Source of the DNA: Ichthyophonus hoferi
Taxonomy: Eukaryota; Opisthokonta; Ichthyosporea; Ichthyophonida; Ichthyophonidae
Direction of reading: 5' to 3'
Length of the DNA stretch: 64,000 nt
Assembly (NCBI GenBank): GCA_002751075.1
Contig: NAOQ01000020.1
Span: 240,473 to 304,472 of the forward strand
The notes under the pieces were generated by a model. That model saw nothing but the letters and a program-made list of their open reading frames with translations. It did no database searches and was not told the DNA's origin. A program made the translations under genes and the position numbers. Position 1 is the stretch's first letter. The number at the start of each line of letters is the position of its first letter. Below are positions 13,290-26,102 of this stretch, piece after piece.

Positions 13290-13765
13290 ACGGAACCGAT
13301 CTAGTTTAAATATCGGCTTGTGATAACAATAAGAACAATTAATATTGATCTTTAATTACCTACTGAAGGCACGAGGCACATAAACACATTGGCAATGTTT
13401 GGCTGTTTTATTTAATAGGGTAGTAAAAGCATTTATTTGTGTGAGATTTTAGTAATTTTGCAATGAGTAATAAGATTTGAGTTAGTGGGACATACTTAAC
13501 CGTTAGTGCTAAAGAGACGATTGGACTCCCTTTTATCAATACCTAGTTTCAATGTCGGCTTGTAAGAATAAGAACATTGATCTTGTAGTTACCTACCTGG
13601 AGGCACAAACACATGAGCCATGTTTGGCTGTTTTATTTAATAGGCTATTTGTATAAGATAATTTAGTACCTTGCAAATGAGTAACAAGATTTGAGTTAGT
13701 GGGAAATACTTAACCATAAGTGCTAGAGAGACCATTGGGCTCCCTCTTACCAATATCAGTGCCTC
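13290..13765 (+). repeat. Tandem duplication, two diverged units of about 245 and 220 bp
   Basis: Unit 1 runs about 13290-13535 and unit 2 about 13540-13765. Shared blocks in the same order: 'atcggcttgt'/'gtcggcttgt', 'aataagaaca', 'attgatctt', 'tttggctgttttatttaata', 'taagatttgagttagtggga', 'atacttaacc' and a closing 'gactccc'/'gggctccct'. Unit 2 has several small deletions. No coding potential is seen. Confidence 0.85.
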
Positions 13766-14163
13766 AAGATTAACTGTTAGTTAGCGAATTAAGACACTGG
13801 GAATCTTCTTCTATTCATTCTATAACCACGATAGAGTGACTAGTTTCTGAAGTCTAACAAATTCTGTTTAGCAACTCTTCAATCGTCTGCAAATGCGCAT
13901 TGTCAACTATTATGAAGCAAGTATTTAGTTCAATTTTTACTTATGAATGTCAAATTCTGGTTTACGTGGAACTAGGCTCATTATGTCAAAGCAATACCGT
14001 CTTATTTAAATGAAATAGTCTTGAATAATTCCAGTGCAGAATTATTTTATTGAGGTATGTATCTTTCGGTTTTTCAATATAGAAGTCCTATATTTCAGTA
14101 ATTATAGTACTTGTAATGCTTTAATTAAACAGTATTGCAAAAAAAAAAAAAAAAAAAAAAAAA
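13766..14163. other. AT-rich intergenic sequence ending in a poly(A) run
   Basis: No gene-like frame. It ends in about 25 A residues at 14139-14163, immediately before unsequenced bases. Confidence 0.6.
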
Positions 14164-14503
14164 NNNNNNNNNNNNNNNNNNNNNNNNNNNNNNNNNNNNN
14201 NNNNNNNNNNNNNNNNNNNNNNNNNNNNNNNNNNNNNNNNNNNNNNNNNNNNNNNNNNNNNNNNNNNNNNNNNNNNNNNNNNNNNNNNNNNNNNNNNNNN
14301 NNNNNNNNNNNNNNNNNNNNNNNNNNNNNNNNNNNNNNNNNNNNNNNNNNNNNNNNNNNNNNNNNNNNNNNNNNNNNNNNNNNNNNNNNNNNNNNNNNNN
14401 NNNNNNNNNNNNNNNNNNNNNNNNNNNNNNNNNNNNNNNNNNNNNNNNNNNNNNNNNNNNNNNNNNNNNNNNNNNNNNNNNNNNNNNNNNNNNNNNNNNN
14501 NNN
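14164..14503. other. Assembly gap (340 N)
   Basis: Unknown bases flanked on both sides by poly(A). Frames running through it are meaningless. Confidence 0.99.
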
Positions 14504-15240
14504 AAAAAAAAAAAATGGACATAAATTCGCTCGTTTTGATATTTTTAGTATCTTTTAATTGTTAATCATTAATTATATTTTGCATTTAAACTTTATAACC
14601 GATATATAATTCATGGTACCCCTTTACTGTGTAAAAATTAAATCTGGATGCACCCAGATCACATACGGTTTTTCCTCGACTCTCACTTAGCTAATCCAAA
14701 TCAATGTTGTTTGAGCAAAGAGTCACAAAATGGAAGACTTTAAAGAAGAACTCTTTCATATTTTATTACTGATGCTTATTTTTAATAAAACAATTAAAGC
14801 CTAGGCAAGGTAAAGAGTAATTTACATTTTTAAAGTTGCATGAAACGATATTCCTAATTTGTTATCGAAGATTTATCGGTAACTATATTTGAATTTATGG
14901 TGAGCTATGTGCTATTTTGTTGTATGGTCCGCGACCATACAGGAAAATCAGTTGTACTGTATTATATTTTTAATAGCTCACAGTGGGGTTTGCCTGTGAT
15001 CAGTTTTCTTAAAATATAGGCATAATTATATCACAAAATTAGGATATTTGGTTGATTTTTATTACTATTTTTTATTTGATAATTCACCATTCAGCTAGTT
15101 TTTGATTGCCAAATACACTATATTGTGTTATATTATGTTATTTACTTATTTATTATATATTGGTAGTTATTTTTTCAGTCAATTCTTAAAGGGCCTGCTT
15201 TTACTTAACTTACTTGGCGCCGGGTATCTGGCGATCTGGC
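14504..15240. other. AT-rich region upstream of TTF1
   Basis: No gene-like frame. A small palindromic stretch, 'gtccgcgac' within 'tatggtccgcgaccata', lies near 14922-14939. The right end is the presumed TTF1 promoter. Confidence 0.5.
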
Positions 15241-15243
15241 TTT

Positions 15244-15251
15244 TGACGTCA
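15244..15251. promoter_or_regulatory. CRE-like palindrome in the TTF1 promoter
   Basis: A perfect TGACGTCA octamer lies 141 bases upstream of the preferred TTF1 start codon. This is the consensus for CREB/ATF bZIP factors. The match is seen directly; its use as a promoter element is inferred from position. Confidence 0.5.
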
Positions 15252-15391
15252 TAGTTTCCCGACTTTTTCTGTTCTTTCTTACAACACTTAGAGGTTTACA
15301 CGTGCATCTAACTAACAACTTACGCTATATTATTATTTTATATATCTACAAGGAGTATTATTTCTACTTTATTTATTATTACTTACTGTTA

Positions 15392-18300
15392 ATGAGTAAA
15401 CGTAATAACTTCGACCTCCACAAGGAGAACACATCTCATAGTAAGGAGGATGGCAACAGCGCAGATGTTATTAAAACCTCTCATAAATATGAAGATAAAT
15501 CCAAGACAAATGAACCAAAAACAATGAATAAGTTAGAAACTGTGAACATGTTGACTTCGATAAAGTCTAAAAGTAGCGACATGACAACACAGGCGCCAAC
15601 TATTCCTGAAGGGGATGAAAATGAAAAGACTAAAAAAGGAAAACACAAAAAGAATATAGAAGTAGAGGCTGAATGTAGAGAGGAAACAGGAAAACCCAAA
15701 AGGTGCGATAAGGCAAAAACAGAATCAAAGGTTATTGAGGGTGAGAAAGGTGAGAAGACTGAGGCAAAGAAACGCAAGCACAAGTCCATCGAAGGATTAA
15801 AGTCTAAACTCAAAAGGAAAAAGGCTGAAGCAAGCAACGAGGAGCAGGAACCAGAGTTTCCCGAAAGGGGAATAAACAACGTTAATCAAGACATGGAATC
15901 AGCAAAGGAAATGAAACACAAAGAAGAAAAAAAGAAGAAGACGAAGAAAGGAAAAAACGAAGGGCCAGAGAAGGAAGAGAACACAAATATTAAAAAAAGA
16001 AAACATAAGCACGAATTAGTTAAAGAGGCTGAAGTAGAAAGCAGGAAAAAGACGATAAAAATTGAATATGACAGAAATTCAGAGCAGGAGCTGTCGTTGA
16101 CTAAAGGAGAGGAGAAGGTAAAGGAAAAATCCAAAAAACGCAAGACTGTGTCAGCAAACGGGCTTAATAAGAACGCGGTTAAAAAGATTAAAGTCACAAT
16201 AGATGATGATTCAGAACCAGAGTTGCCCGAAGTCCAGGAAAGTGTACAGGGAAAAACAGGAAAGCAAAGGACCGTGCCAACCAGTGAGCTAAAATTAAGC
16301 AGTAAAAAGATTAAAGTCGTGATAGACGACGATTCAGAGCCAGAGTTGCCCGAAGTTGAGGAAGGCAGCAGGGAAAAAACAAAAAAACAAAAGACGGTGC
16401 CCCCCAGTGGGTTAAAGAGCACAAACATAGCAATTAGTAACTCAACAGCAAGCGAGTCAGAGCCCGAGCTTCCCAAAGTCGAGAAAGGCATAAAGGTAAA
16501 AATAAAAAAACGAAAAGCTGCTCTAACCAACGGGCTAAAAGATACAACCAAACAAATTAGTGCCTCAATAAAAGACAGGCCAGTGCCAGATTTGCCTAGA
16601 GTTGAGGCCAATGTAAAAGAACACCCCAAAAAGAAAAAGTCTGTGTCACCCAGTCTGGTCAAACAATTGGTCAAAATAGATGACTTGACTGATAGCGAGT
16701 CAGAGCCAGAGTTGCCCAAAGTTGAGGAAAATATTACGGAAAAAGTAAAAAAGCAAAAGGCAGTGCCCTCCAGTGGGCTAAAGGACATAAATAAAGTAAT
16801 TAGTGACTCAACCGCAAACAAGGCAATGCCCGAGTTACTCAAAGTCGAGAAACGCGTAAAGGCAAAAGCAACAGAGCAAAAAGCCATTCTAGCCAACGAG
16901 CTAAAAGACAGGCCAGTACCAGACTTGTCTAGAGTTGAGGACAATGTGAAAGAAAATTGTAAAAAACCGAAGACTGTGTCAACCAGTCTGGTCAAACAAT
17001 TGGTCAAAATAGATGACTCGACTGACAGCGAGTCAGAGCCAGAGTTGCCCAAAGTTGAGGAAAATATCAAGGAAAAAGCTAAAAAACAAAAGGCAGTGCC
17101 CCCAAGTGGGCTAAAGGACACAAACAAGTCAATTAATGACTCAACCACAAACAAGGTAGTGCCCGAGTTACTCAAAGTCGAGAAACTCGTAAAGGCAAAG
17201 GCAAAGGCAACAAAACAAAAAACTATTCGAACCGACGAGTCAAAAGACAGGCCAGTGCCAGACTTGCCTAGAGTTGAGGATATTGTAAAAAAAGAATCCA
17301 AAACACCAAAGACTGTGTCACCCAGTTTGCTAAAAAATTTAATCAAAACAATAAATGACTCCACAGACGACGAGTCCGATTCAGAATCAACTACTGAAGA
17401 AAGTGTAAAGACAAATACGAAGAAGGCGATACAAGCACCTGCCCAGGTAGCTCCACCCACCATTAAAAAACCTGATGTTTTAGTAGTCAATGACACGCAA
17501 GAAAAGGTATCGATGGAGAAGCTTCCGAAACTCAAGAAAATCAAAGACGTGAGAAAAAAAATAATAGCTGAGGAAAGTAGTAAAAAAAAAGAAGAAATCG
17601 AAAAAAGCCAAAAGAAAAATGATGTAGAGAAATCAAACTCTACAGTGGAGGAACCGATAACTGTAGCCAAGGAAGTGTCAAGTACAGAGAAGAAAACAAA
17701 AAAAGACAAACAGAAGCCAACAGATGAGAAAAAAGAGAAGGGGATGAGGGTCAAGCCTGAGTTGAATAACCAATCAGAGAACAGGGTGGCTTTGCTTGAG
17801 AACGGAGACGGTGTGCAGCCTGAGACAACCAAAGGGTCCGACTCACAGGTAGTGGCGGCCAACCCGCTTATAAAGGGCAACACTATAGAGGAGAGTAAGC
17901 CTTTAGCCTTGCAAGACCAGGCTACTAACATGCAGATTGTCCCACGAACTGAGGACGGGGTGGTGGCCCAGCGTGGTTCAGTGAAATTTAACAGGCCAGT
18001 GATACCAACCGATGTTGACTCCTATCTTCATTGTTGGTGAGTGCATCTTACATCTTGTCTCTGTTCTCATGTAATTTTTCCTTTCAACTTATTCTCAATG
18101 GTTCGTATATGTACCTTTCATCTAGGGTGTGGTGGACGAGAAAGGTGGACATTAGAGTGGTGTATACCCTTGTTTTCGACCCTTTTCTCCCATGTTTTGA
18201 CATATACAAAAAGGCACCTGTGACCACATATGCGAGCGTACTTTTTACTGATGCATACGCATCAGTTACTTACTGTCTAGTCAGGTTGGCCCACAAAGAC

Positions 18301-19153
18301 TTTATTCCAGTTTAGTTCTATCCTTTGCTAAATGCAATGTATATGCGGTGGCTCCCTCTCACACAGGACCTGGACCAAGGAACGAAGAGACATGCTAGCG
18401 GCTCAAGGTGTGTTATGATTGACCCCTTTCCTTGCATCCACGTCTTTTTGGCATACTCTTGCTTTATGATTGAAGCACATGATTAAAAAGAGAGGCTCAC
18501 AGATTTGATGTGACAACACACTGTGGTCCGCATGGTGTTTATGTTATGGGTTTTGAGTGTATTGACCAGTCCATGTATTCCTAAAGCCGTTTTTGTCGAC
18601 GTTTTAGTCTGTCTTTGTACTATGGTCTCTTGTGTGGCTAATGGAGGTTTGGGTTATAGGCGTGGTGTGGAATACGGGCAAGTTTTCTAAATCTGAAACC
18701 GATACTATCCGAAAAAACATCGAAGAGTATTGTAAGGTAAGTGGCTGCTGGTATAGGTCAATGCATATCGACTAGGGCCTACAGGAAGGAGGCCTCCGTA
18801 TATATATAGTTTATCTATTATCATGTATAGTTTATCTATTACCATGTTTAGCTTATCTATTACTTCCACCGATGTGTGCTATAGTGTCCAAGGCGCTGAA
18901 CGTGTATGTAACAACCAGAGTCGTGGAGTGGACCCCATGTTGATGGCCTTATCCAAGCACACAAGGAAGAGTCTTCCCGAACACGCTGATTTCTGGGTGG
19001 CTGCCTGTATGTGTATCTGTGTATTGCTATATTATTACATTCATTTATAAGCATGAGTCATGTATGTATGGTGTTTATGAATGTTCCGTTATATGCGTGT
19101 AGGGATATATGTATGCATATGTGGTAATGCCGTTATATATTTAATTCTGCGGA

Positions 19154-19188
<35 letters not shown>

Positions 19189-22100
19189 CCTTATGTGGTC
19201 TGTGGTATTGGCGTGAATATATATGCCTGTATATACATATCTACATATATACATATATACATATATACATATAGCGAGCTGACTGGCGATAAACAACTAG
19301 ACACCACACTATGTCTTTATATGGATGTGAGTCTGTTGATATATACATATATATCTATCTATCTATGCTTGTTGTTACCTCAACATTTTAACCTATATAG
19401 ATATATTAGACAGAGGGGCATTGGGCGTTGACCTATAAAATGAAAGGATGTCAATATTTTATTTTTTCATGGATAGACGGAGATTGGAAGTGGATATTCT
19501 AAAAACACTTGGCCATATAAGTATATGTTCTATAAATCTACCAAAGATACAACGACAATATAGAAGGTAGACCTGTATGATCAGACTACCACCATCCCTT
19601 ATCTCCTCCTCCGCTCTAATCCAATCATTATAACTACCTCTCTATTCCAATCATTATTATAATTACAGCTCAAGGTATTCAACGACCAGTGCGGCTAGTG
19701 CAACTACGAATCAGAAGAATGTACAGTACTGAGAACAAGAAGGGAAAATACGATCCTGAAGAAGATGCCGAGTTGAAGAGGTGATGAACCCAGCCTACTA
19801 TACTGTACTAGTCTGCATGTTAAATGGCTTTAGTTCTATCTTTTGTTCTGTTCCTTTACCTTTATTGGAATACATGTTGGTTTCTTTGTCTTATAAACAG
19901 TAGGATATGCAAGTAGAAACCAAAGTGGGGGTATTCCATCTAGCCTACCAGACTTCCATAAGGTTTGATCTGTACATTCATACAGCCTGTGGATCCTTGC
20001 TAACACTCTTACTTTATTCTTTCTTGTTTCTCTCATCGTCTTCATTTCTTGTCTCCTTCTGCCTCTCATATTTTATATTTCTTGCTTTCTCCTATAGACA
20101 TTAATAGATTTATTTACCGGTATACACATATATATTGGTGTACCTATACAACCTATACCCTGCCTTACCCCAATGCATGTTACTGGCAGGTTAACAGCGC
20201 TCTACAGTAAAGACTGGCAGAAGATTGGTGGGCTACTACGCCGGTCAGCCCAGTCAGTATCGTGTCGTCATATGTACCTCACTACCGTGGTGGAGCATAA
20301 TAGGACGGGTAGGTGGTGAGCTATGGTCTAATCATACTGTTCAAATATCATAGGTTAGCTGAAAGTACCTATTGGTTTGTATCCTTCTATTTTATAACAT
20401 TGCTTTAAGGCTAACATCAGTCTGGACCCTATGTATATGGGTTGAATATGGTGTACGGCTTGCAAGACCATCTACACTGTCAGAAATCTAGGCCACTAGG
20501 GTCGAGGAATGTGTGGTTGGTAGCATTGGGGATGGAATGGTGATAGCGATGCTATATTACTAGTATAATATTATATTATAGGCCCCCTCTCCTATACTAC
20601 CTGTGTAGTATATAGTTGTTAACCTCTAAATGACCTTAGGTCGCTGGACCCTTGATGAAAATAATCGCTTACTGAAGGCTATGGAAGAAGTGACTGGCCT
20701 TAAGCCAGGTAAGTTTGTAGATCTATGCAGTGAATTTCATTGTCAAAGGTCACACAATGGTTGTCATAGTAATGACATGTCAATCTGTTCAAGCCAATTG
20801 CTTCTTTTTCTTAGTATGGTTTAAAAATCTACTGACCTGCTATTGGACTACATGTTCAGACTATTATCATATATACATAGGTATTCCTTTATGATATGGT
20901 TGGCATGGATACAATGTGACCCATTTGCTTGTACTCTGACCGCCGTTAAATTTGTTGTTATTTGATTGGCCTTTTCCGGACCTCTCTCTCTCAAGTAATT
21001 ACGTCATCTAGCATGTCTTATGTAGAGTTTGCACTATTTAGATCCTTTCCTATACGCGTTAATGAGCCACATGGGGCGTTCACTGCTCACCGTATATATA
21101 TTACACAGCAGTAAAATCAATATATATATATACCTGAGAAAGATAGAATACCATCTCAAATTCACACATGATTCCCATTGGTCCTGATTAAAATTGTAAC
21201 CTCATTGGTATATATGTTATATGCTGTCCTATGTTGTGAGGCCCTTTGACCCTATGTATCTGGTAGATTATAATATAACACTCAAAAGGTAACCAATAAT
21301 TTAGTAGTTCACTATAAATATATAGCCTTATTTCTCACCTCTAAATACACCCTAATGCATGTAGGCGACAAGCCCAAGGGCGACATCCCCTGGAACATAG
21401 TGGCTATGCGGGTGAGCACCAAGGTGGCAAAGCAGTGTGAGCTGCGGTGGTGGGTTGTTTTCTGACTATATTACCGTATCATTGCTATTGGTGTCTTCCT
21501 ATGCTACCCCTGTCAGACATCTACCCACATATATATCTTATTCATTCCATACTACACTCCTAAGGCACAAATACTACCTTCTCCTTCAATTTTATTATTT
21601 TCTTGTCCTCTTATGTATTTGTTTTTGTGCATCAACTGTTCCACTTATTACGAAAAAGTATCTTAAACGAGCACCCTAGAAATGTGTTTTGGCAATTATA
21701 AGAGGTGTAAGACTAACATTGTCTTCCTGCTATATGGAGACCCAATACTAACATGTAACTGCACATGACCTATCACCTATGAACTTCCCCACTTTATGGG
21801 TCTACAGGAGCGTAGCTAGTAACTTTATTCATTCAGCACGACAGGGAACCAGTTGGGGTAAAAAGGACAATTATATATTGATAGATAGGTAAGGCCCATC
21901 TCTGGTAGTTGTATGTGATATAAAGCACGATCTTCCCCTGCCCATCCCCCTTGTCTGGCTGTACTATGGCGCCCTCTCTGGCTAGGTTCTTTTGATCTCT
22001 CTTTATATATCCGACATCGGAATATTGTGTATGTCAGAACCCCAACCTACATTTTGCGGCCATTGTTTCATTTTTCCATTTATCTGGATACCGTACGATT

Positions 22101-24399
22101 AAGAAACCTTGATGATCCTGCACTAGGTTTATTCTTACAGTATTTTTAAGAACTTAAAGCCTTATCTATAATATGCGTTTGAATGACAACACGAGTATTT
22201 TGGAATTATTTTCAAGGTAAGGGGATCAATCTGACACTGCAATGGGGCTACAGGCTAATTGCCGAGGGATTTGAAGACGAATCTGAAATCCAATGGTCTA
22301 GGATTGCCGATTTTGGCTGGTAGGTAGCTTTATACTATACATTGTTTAAACCAATGACATTAGACGACGGGGTTACCATGGCCTGCCTATTGTCAAATAT
22401 GATAATAGCATTGCCATATTTGGCACTAAGGTATAGGTGCTGGGAAGTGTTTAAGAACTATATTATACAGTCCCACCTTTTCATTGGCCGTGATATGTGG
22501 TCCCTTAGGTCTCCGATGCCTTGCCCCATTCCATATATGTGCGTGTTAAAATTTAACTATGACCCCTTCATACACACACTGGTATAGAAAGCAAACTTGC
22601 TCCATCTAATCATCCAATCATATCATATCATAATCAGCATTTAAAGCTTTGTAAACCAATTTGCCAATCATAAAACTTATCTTCAAATCTCGATTGGAGA
22701 TCAATTGACATAGTCCTATTATACATATGTATGCAGACATTTTATTTACTTTTACGTATATGTGAAACGATATTCAAAAGCCTTGTGACAGATGCAGCAA
22801 TCATACATATCCTGCGATATATATATCAAATGAGACCTCTGAATGTAGATTGGCCCCTCCACGTACATATATATGCAATGATTTCCGTTCAATCCAGCCA
22901 TTATTTATATTTTGTTGGTCTGTCGATACAAGCATTGCTCTACTATTAAAGTTACCCAACAATGGCCTTTACTCAAGACGGGAGACTATATTGGGTGTAG
23001 TCCCATGGGCCAGTCTTAATGAGTGTTATATTGATTGGTTGGCTAGTAATGGCTATTACATATGTTACTACATTTGATATTTAATTAACCCTAATAAGGG
23101 TATGCACATTTCACCTTCAAGTCTTTCCTCATACATAAATCTATTATCATTGGGCCGTGATTGTTCTCAAATAAGACCCTGAACTGCAGGGTGTTTGTTT
23201 TAACTCTCCTCTGTAATTGCTTTATGGAAACCAATAAGATATATAAATGAATAATTAAAAATGATCTTTACAACTTCACCATTTATTTCTAATGTACGTA
23301 GGTGGATGTAAATATATTAACATTTATGTAGAGATAGTAGGTAATGCAGATATATAAAGGTCTATTTAATGTAGAACATAGGGACTGAAGCTATGTATCG
23401 GGGATAGAGGCCATTTCTAACAGGTATGCTGGGGTTACAGGTCTGGTCGATGGTTGGGCGAGCACTTTCGCCATTTAAGATCACTCACTCCACCCGAGCT
23501 TCGTTACCCTCTTAAAAGTAATTGGATCTCCCGTGTATAGTCATGCCTGTATAATTTATTATCAAAATGTTGTTGTGTAAATCTAAACATATATATTCTA
23601 CGCTAGAGGATAAATGCTGTTCCTGCTAGGTGAACTACATGGTTGTGGCAATGACATTCCGAGTGTTAATGTGTTCTTCTAGCGTTATGCGGGCACGGGC
23701 ACATGGCATTTGCTTGCAAGCTACTATACAGTCTGTAGTAATACTAGGGGTCTTGGTTATAAGAGATATATAATGATAGTGTGATATTACAATGACGCAT
23801 AGATTACTAATGGTTGTTAGACATGCTCTTATACTTAACCATAGTGCCGGTATAACGAGTTTAATTAGTACGGTAGATATATGCGATGCGTACGGTGCAT
23901 GTAGTTCTACAGATGGAAACCAGTTGGAAAGCATCTGTTTGATGCGGTTCATAATGTGAGCCATGTGGCGGTATTAACGAAGGCTACATGCAATATGATT
24001 AATAATAGAACATGTGGGTAGGGCCTGGTGAAACAGGCAAGCATATCCTTTTATCATGAAATAGGAGAAAGAAACTGGTTATGTTTATTTAAGAGTATGG
24101 TATCATGTATAGGACACATCCTCCAGATCTTTTAAAACGACATGTATTTGCATATATATATTATATATATTGAAATTTCATAACCGTAGACTTTCATGAA
24201 CTAAATTGTGCGCATATTAATTTTATTGCACCAACTAACCTATTACACACTTCTTATAGCCCTGCTATATTACCTGAGAGACACGGGTATTGGCCTAATG
24301 CAAGAAGGACAAAAGGGAGTTAAGGCGTATAAGCCAGACAACCCTATCCCATCTAGTGACGACGACGATGAAAGGGAGGTTGCCTCGTTAACAACATAG
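15392..24399 (+). CDS. TTF1: TTF1 orthologue, RNA polymerase I transcription termination factor (Myb family)
   Basis: Twelve in-phase exons: 15392-18036, 18367-18407, 18660-18736, 18919-19006, 19669-19780, 20190-20308, 20640-20708, 21365-21449, 21808-21888, 22254-22319, 23441-23517, 24260-24399. They encode about 1199 residues. TTF-I binds rDNA terminator elements in the nucleolus, where it stops Pol I and remodels chromatin. The C-terminal third (about 896-1175) follows human TTF1 in order: a GKFSK block, then RPVRLV followed by YSTENKKGKYDPEEDAEL. Next come Myb modules at about 973-1016 (KDWQKIG), 1028-1079 (RWTLDENNRLLKA, CELRW) and 1092-1143 (GTSWGKKD, IQWSRIAD), and then a LLYYLRDT segment like human IIDYLYET. 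Exon 1 (881 codons) is highly charged, lysine/glutamate-rich and built of SEPELP-type repeats; it resembles the disordered basic N-terminus of TTF1 only in character. The frame is open from 15302, but residues before Met 15392 are hydrophobic and AT-driven, so 15392 is preferred. The exon 8 donor (gtgggt) was chosen to keep the CxxRW core intact. Confidence 0.92.
16200..17305 (+). repeat. Internal coding repeats in TTF1 exon 1 (SEPELP/PVPDLP/PELLKVE units)
   Basis: About ten degenerate units of 30-45 residues, each with an acidic-proline core such as DDSEPELPEVE, SESEPELPKVE, DRPVPDLPRVE or PELLKVEK, followed by a lysine-rich linker. In the second half the three core types recur in a fixed order, which suggests duplication of a larger block. 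Codon-level similarity (for example 'gacaggccagtgccaga' repeated) shows the repeats are recent at DNA level. Confidence 0.85.
19155..19275. repeat. TA and ATAC simple repeats in TTF1 intron 4
   Basis: A (TA)n run near 19158-19184 and an (ACATAT)n run near 19235-19273. Both are intronic and non-coding. Confidence 0.8.
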
Positions 24400-24570
24400 T
24401 TTTGTCTTTGAATATTGAACTTGTTCTGCTCTAGTATTTGGAGTGGATACTAGCAAGTATATATAAGGTTGCTATTTAGAGATTAGTGTTTGTTGGCCAT
24501 GTCTCTGTGTTTTTTTTTTTTTCTTACCCAGGATGGCCGTATATATGCTAATTTTCGATCAGAATGAAAT

Positions 24571-24598
24571 ATGCCACGTCACGTGTATGTGGCGTGGC
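24571..24598. other. Imperfect inverted repeat downstream of TTF1
   Basis: The arms TGCCACGTCAC and TGTGGCGTGGCA pair with a mismatch around a short loop, giving a G+C-rich hairpin in very AT-rich DNA about 170 bases after the TTF1 stop. It contains a CACGTG E-box-like core. Its function is unknown; it may be an old transposon tip or a 3' UTR structure. Confidence 0.4.
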
Positions 24599-24745
24599 AC
24601 ACCTATTCCTTTATACTCGTAGGGACGCACTGTAAATACGATGCCAGCCTCTCAAATAATAATATTATTGATCCTATCGAGTATATATAGTTAGTTGATA
24701 CCTATGATTAAATTTTTATTTTTTAAAAATGAGCTAGCAAATTAA

Positions 24746-24751
24746 AATAAA
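24746..24751 (+). terminator. Possible TTF1 polyadenylation signal
   Basis: AATAAA within an AATAAATAAAT run about 350 bases after the TTF1 stop. Several AT-rich alternatives exist, so the exact site is uncertain. Confidence 0.35.
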
Positions 24752-24759
24752 TAAATATG

Positions 24760-26068
24760 GAAACACTTAATTAAGTTGAGTGCGATAAAACAATTCTCAT
24801 GGTTCTGCCCCTCAGATGTGAAAAGGATTACACCATTTCTCGAAATTAGTATTGCGGTCGTGTTAAATGTGATGTATATATATTATTACATTAATCTATA
24901 TTCCATATATATTAAGTCCTGATTGCGATGATTAACTGGATTGTTAGGTTGGATACTGTAGTTGATATGCATTTAGTTTACATGCTACTTTAATAACATA
25001 CTTTATGAATATAGTAGTAGTAAAAAAATATATTAGGAATAAGATAATCGGAAACCCACGACAACAATCTTATATAAGAATCTAACAGGCCTCAGATACG
25101 AACTGAATTTTTTTATGTTAAATTAAGACATAAACTATTACTGTATTAATAAATTTTAAAATGTATTTTAAAATAATTTTAGCAATGTACGTATATATGA
25201 CTTGTAATTTATTATTTGTTCTATCTCATGATGAATAACAAAAACTCAAACTTAATTGTATGTTCTTTTAAATCTCTACACTTAGATTTCACCGTATCTT
25301 TTCTATTCTTTTTGTAGCATCTGGTGTTACCCTGAAGAGTTACTATACTTAAATATAATGGTCTAAATTATCTATAACGTAACCGATAACCAAAGGGATG
25401 CAATAACCAAAACTCTTTCATCTATATTTTCATTTTGCTTTAAGTATTGTATATTCTTATTCTCATATTATAGAGTACTAAATTATTATAAACTTCTATG
25501 TGCCAAATAATCCATATCTGGGTACATTAAGTAATTTAAATTTTATTATCTCATTTGCCTTGTTGATTTAATCTTAGGTGTATTTGAAACTTTATGTACC
25601 TAAATCATCAGTGAATAATTACCGTTTAATTAATTTGACAGTGTAGCTTCCCGTTTTCTTGAATTTGAGAAATATTTGTATAAAAGTACATTGAAAAATA
25701 TATAAAAAATTTATTCTTTACTAGTAAGAGATGTTAAGAGTCCAACATACGTTTTCAATCTAGGTTAAGATTGCACTAACACACAACCATCAAGTATTCC
25801 TTCAAGTAGCACTCATATCATTATCTGCTGCCTTCCCCCTTTTGTGTATAATTCTTTCTTGTCTTTTAACACTCAGTACCTAGTAGTTTCACTCTATAGT
25901 GCTTGTAAATTTGGAGGTCTCATGATGTCTTATATTACATATATATTGGTGTATTCAACATAGTTGTATGTATTAATTTTGGTTGACTTAATACTTTCTA
26001 AGATAAAGTTTTAAAAACTAAAGCAAAAAGCAAAGAATATAATTATACTCGTAAAATAGTTAAATAAG

Positions 26069-26102
<34 letters not shown>
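24760..26102. other. Very AT-rich intergenic stretch
   Basis: No frame of interest on either strand. It ends in about 34 A residues before the second assembly gap. Confidence 0.6.

Noticed and set aside
14034-14558. Long frames running through the N block
   Set aside because: They consist of unknown bases and poly(A) codons.
15302-15391. Thirty extra N-terminal residues for TTF1
   Set aside because: The stretch is AT-driven and rich in Y, I and L, unlike the charged sequence that starts at Met 15392; it is more likely 5' UTR.
15886-17931. A 681-codon antisense open frame opposite TTF1 exon 1
   Set aside because: It is the mirror of lysine/glutamate codons on the plus strand, yielding a serine/phenylalanine-rich peptide. 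The plus strand splices into an unmistakable TTF1 C-terminus.
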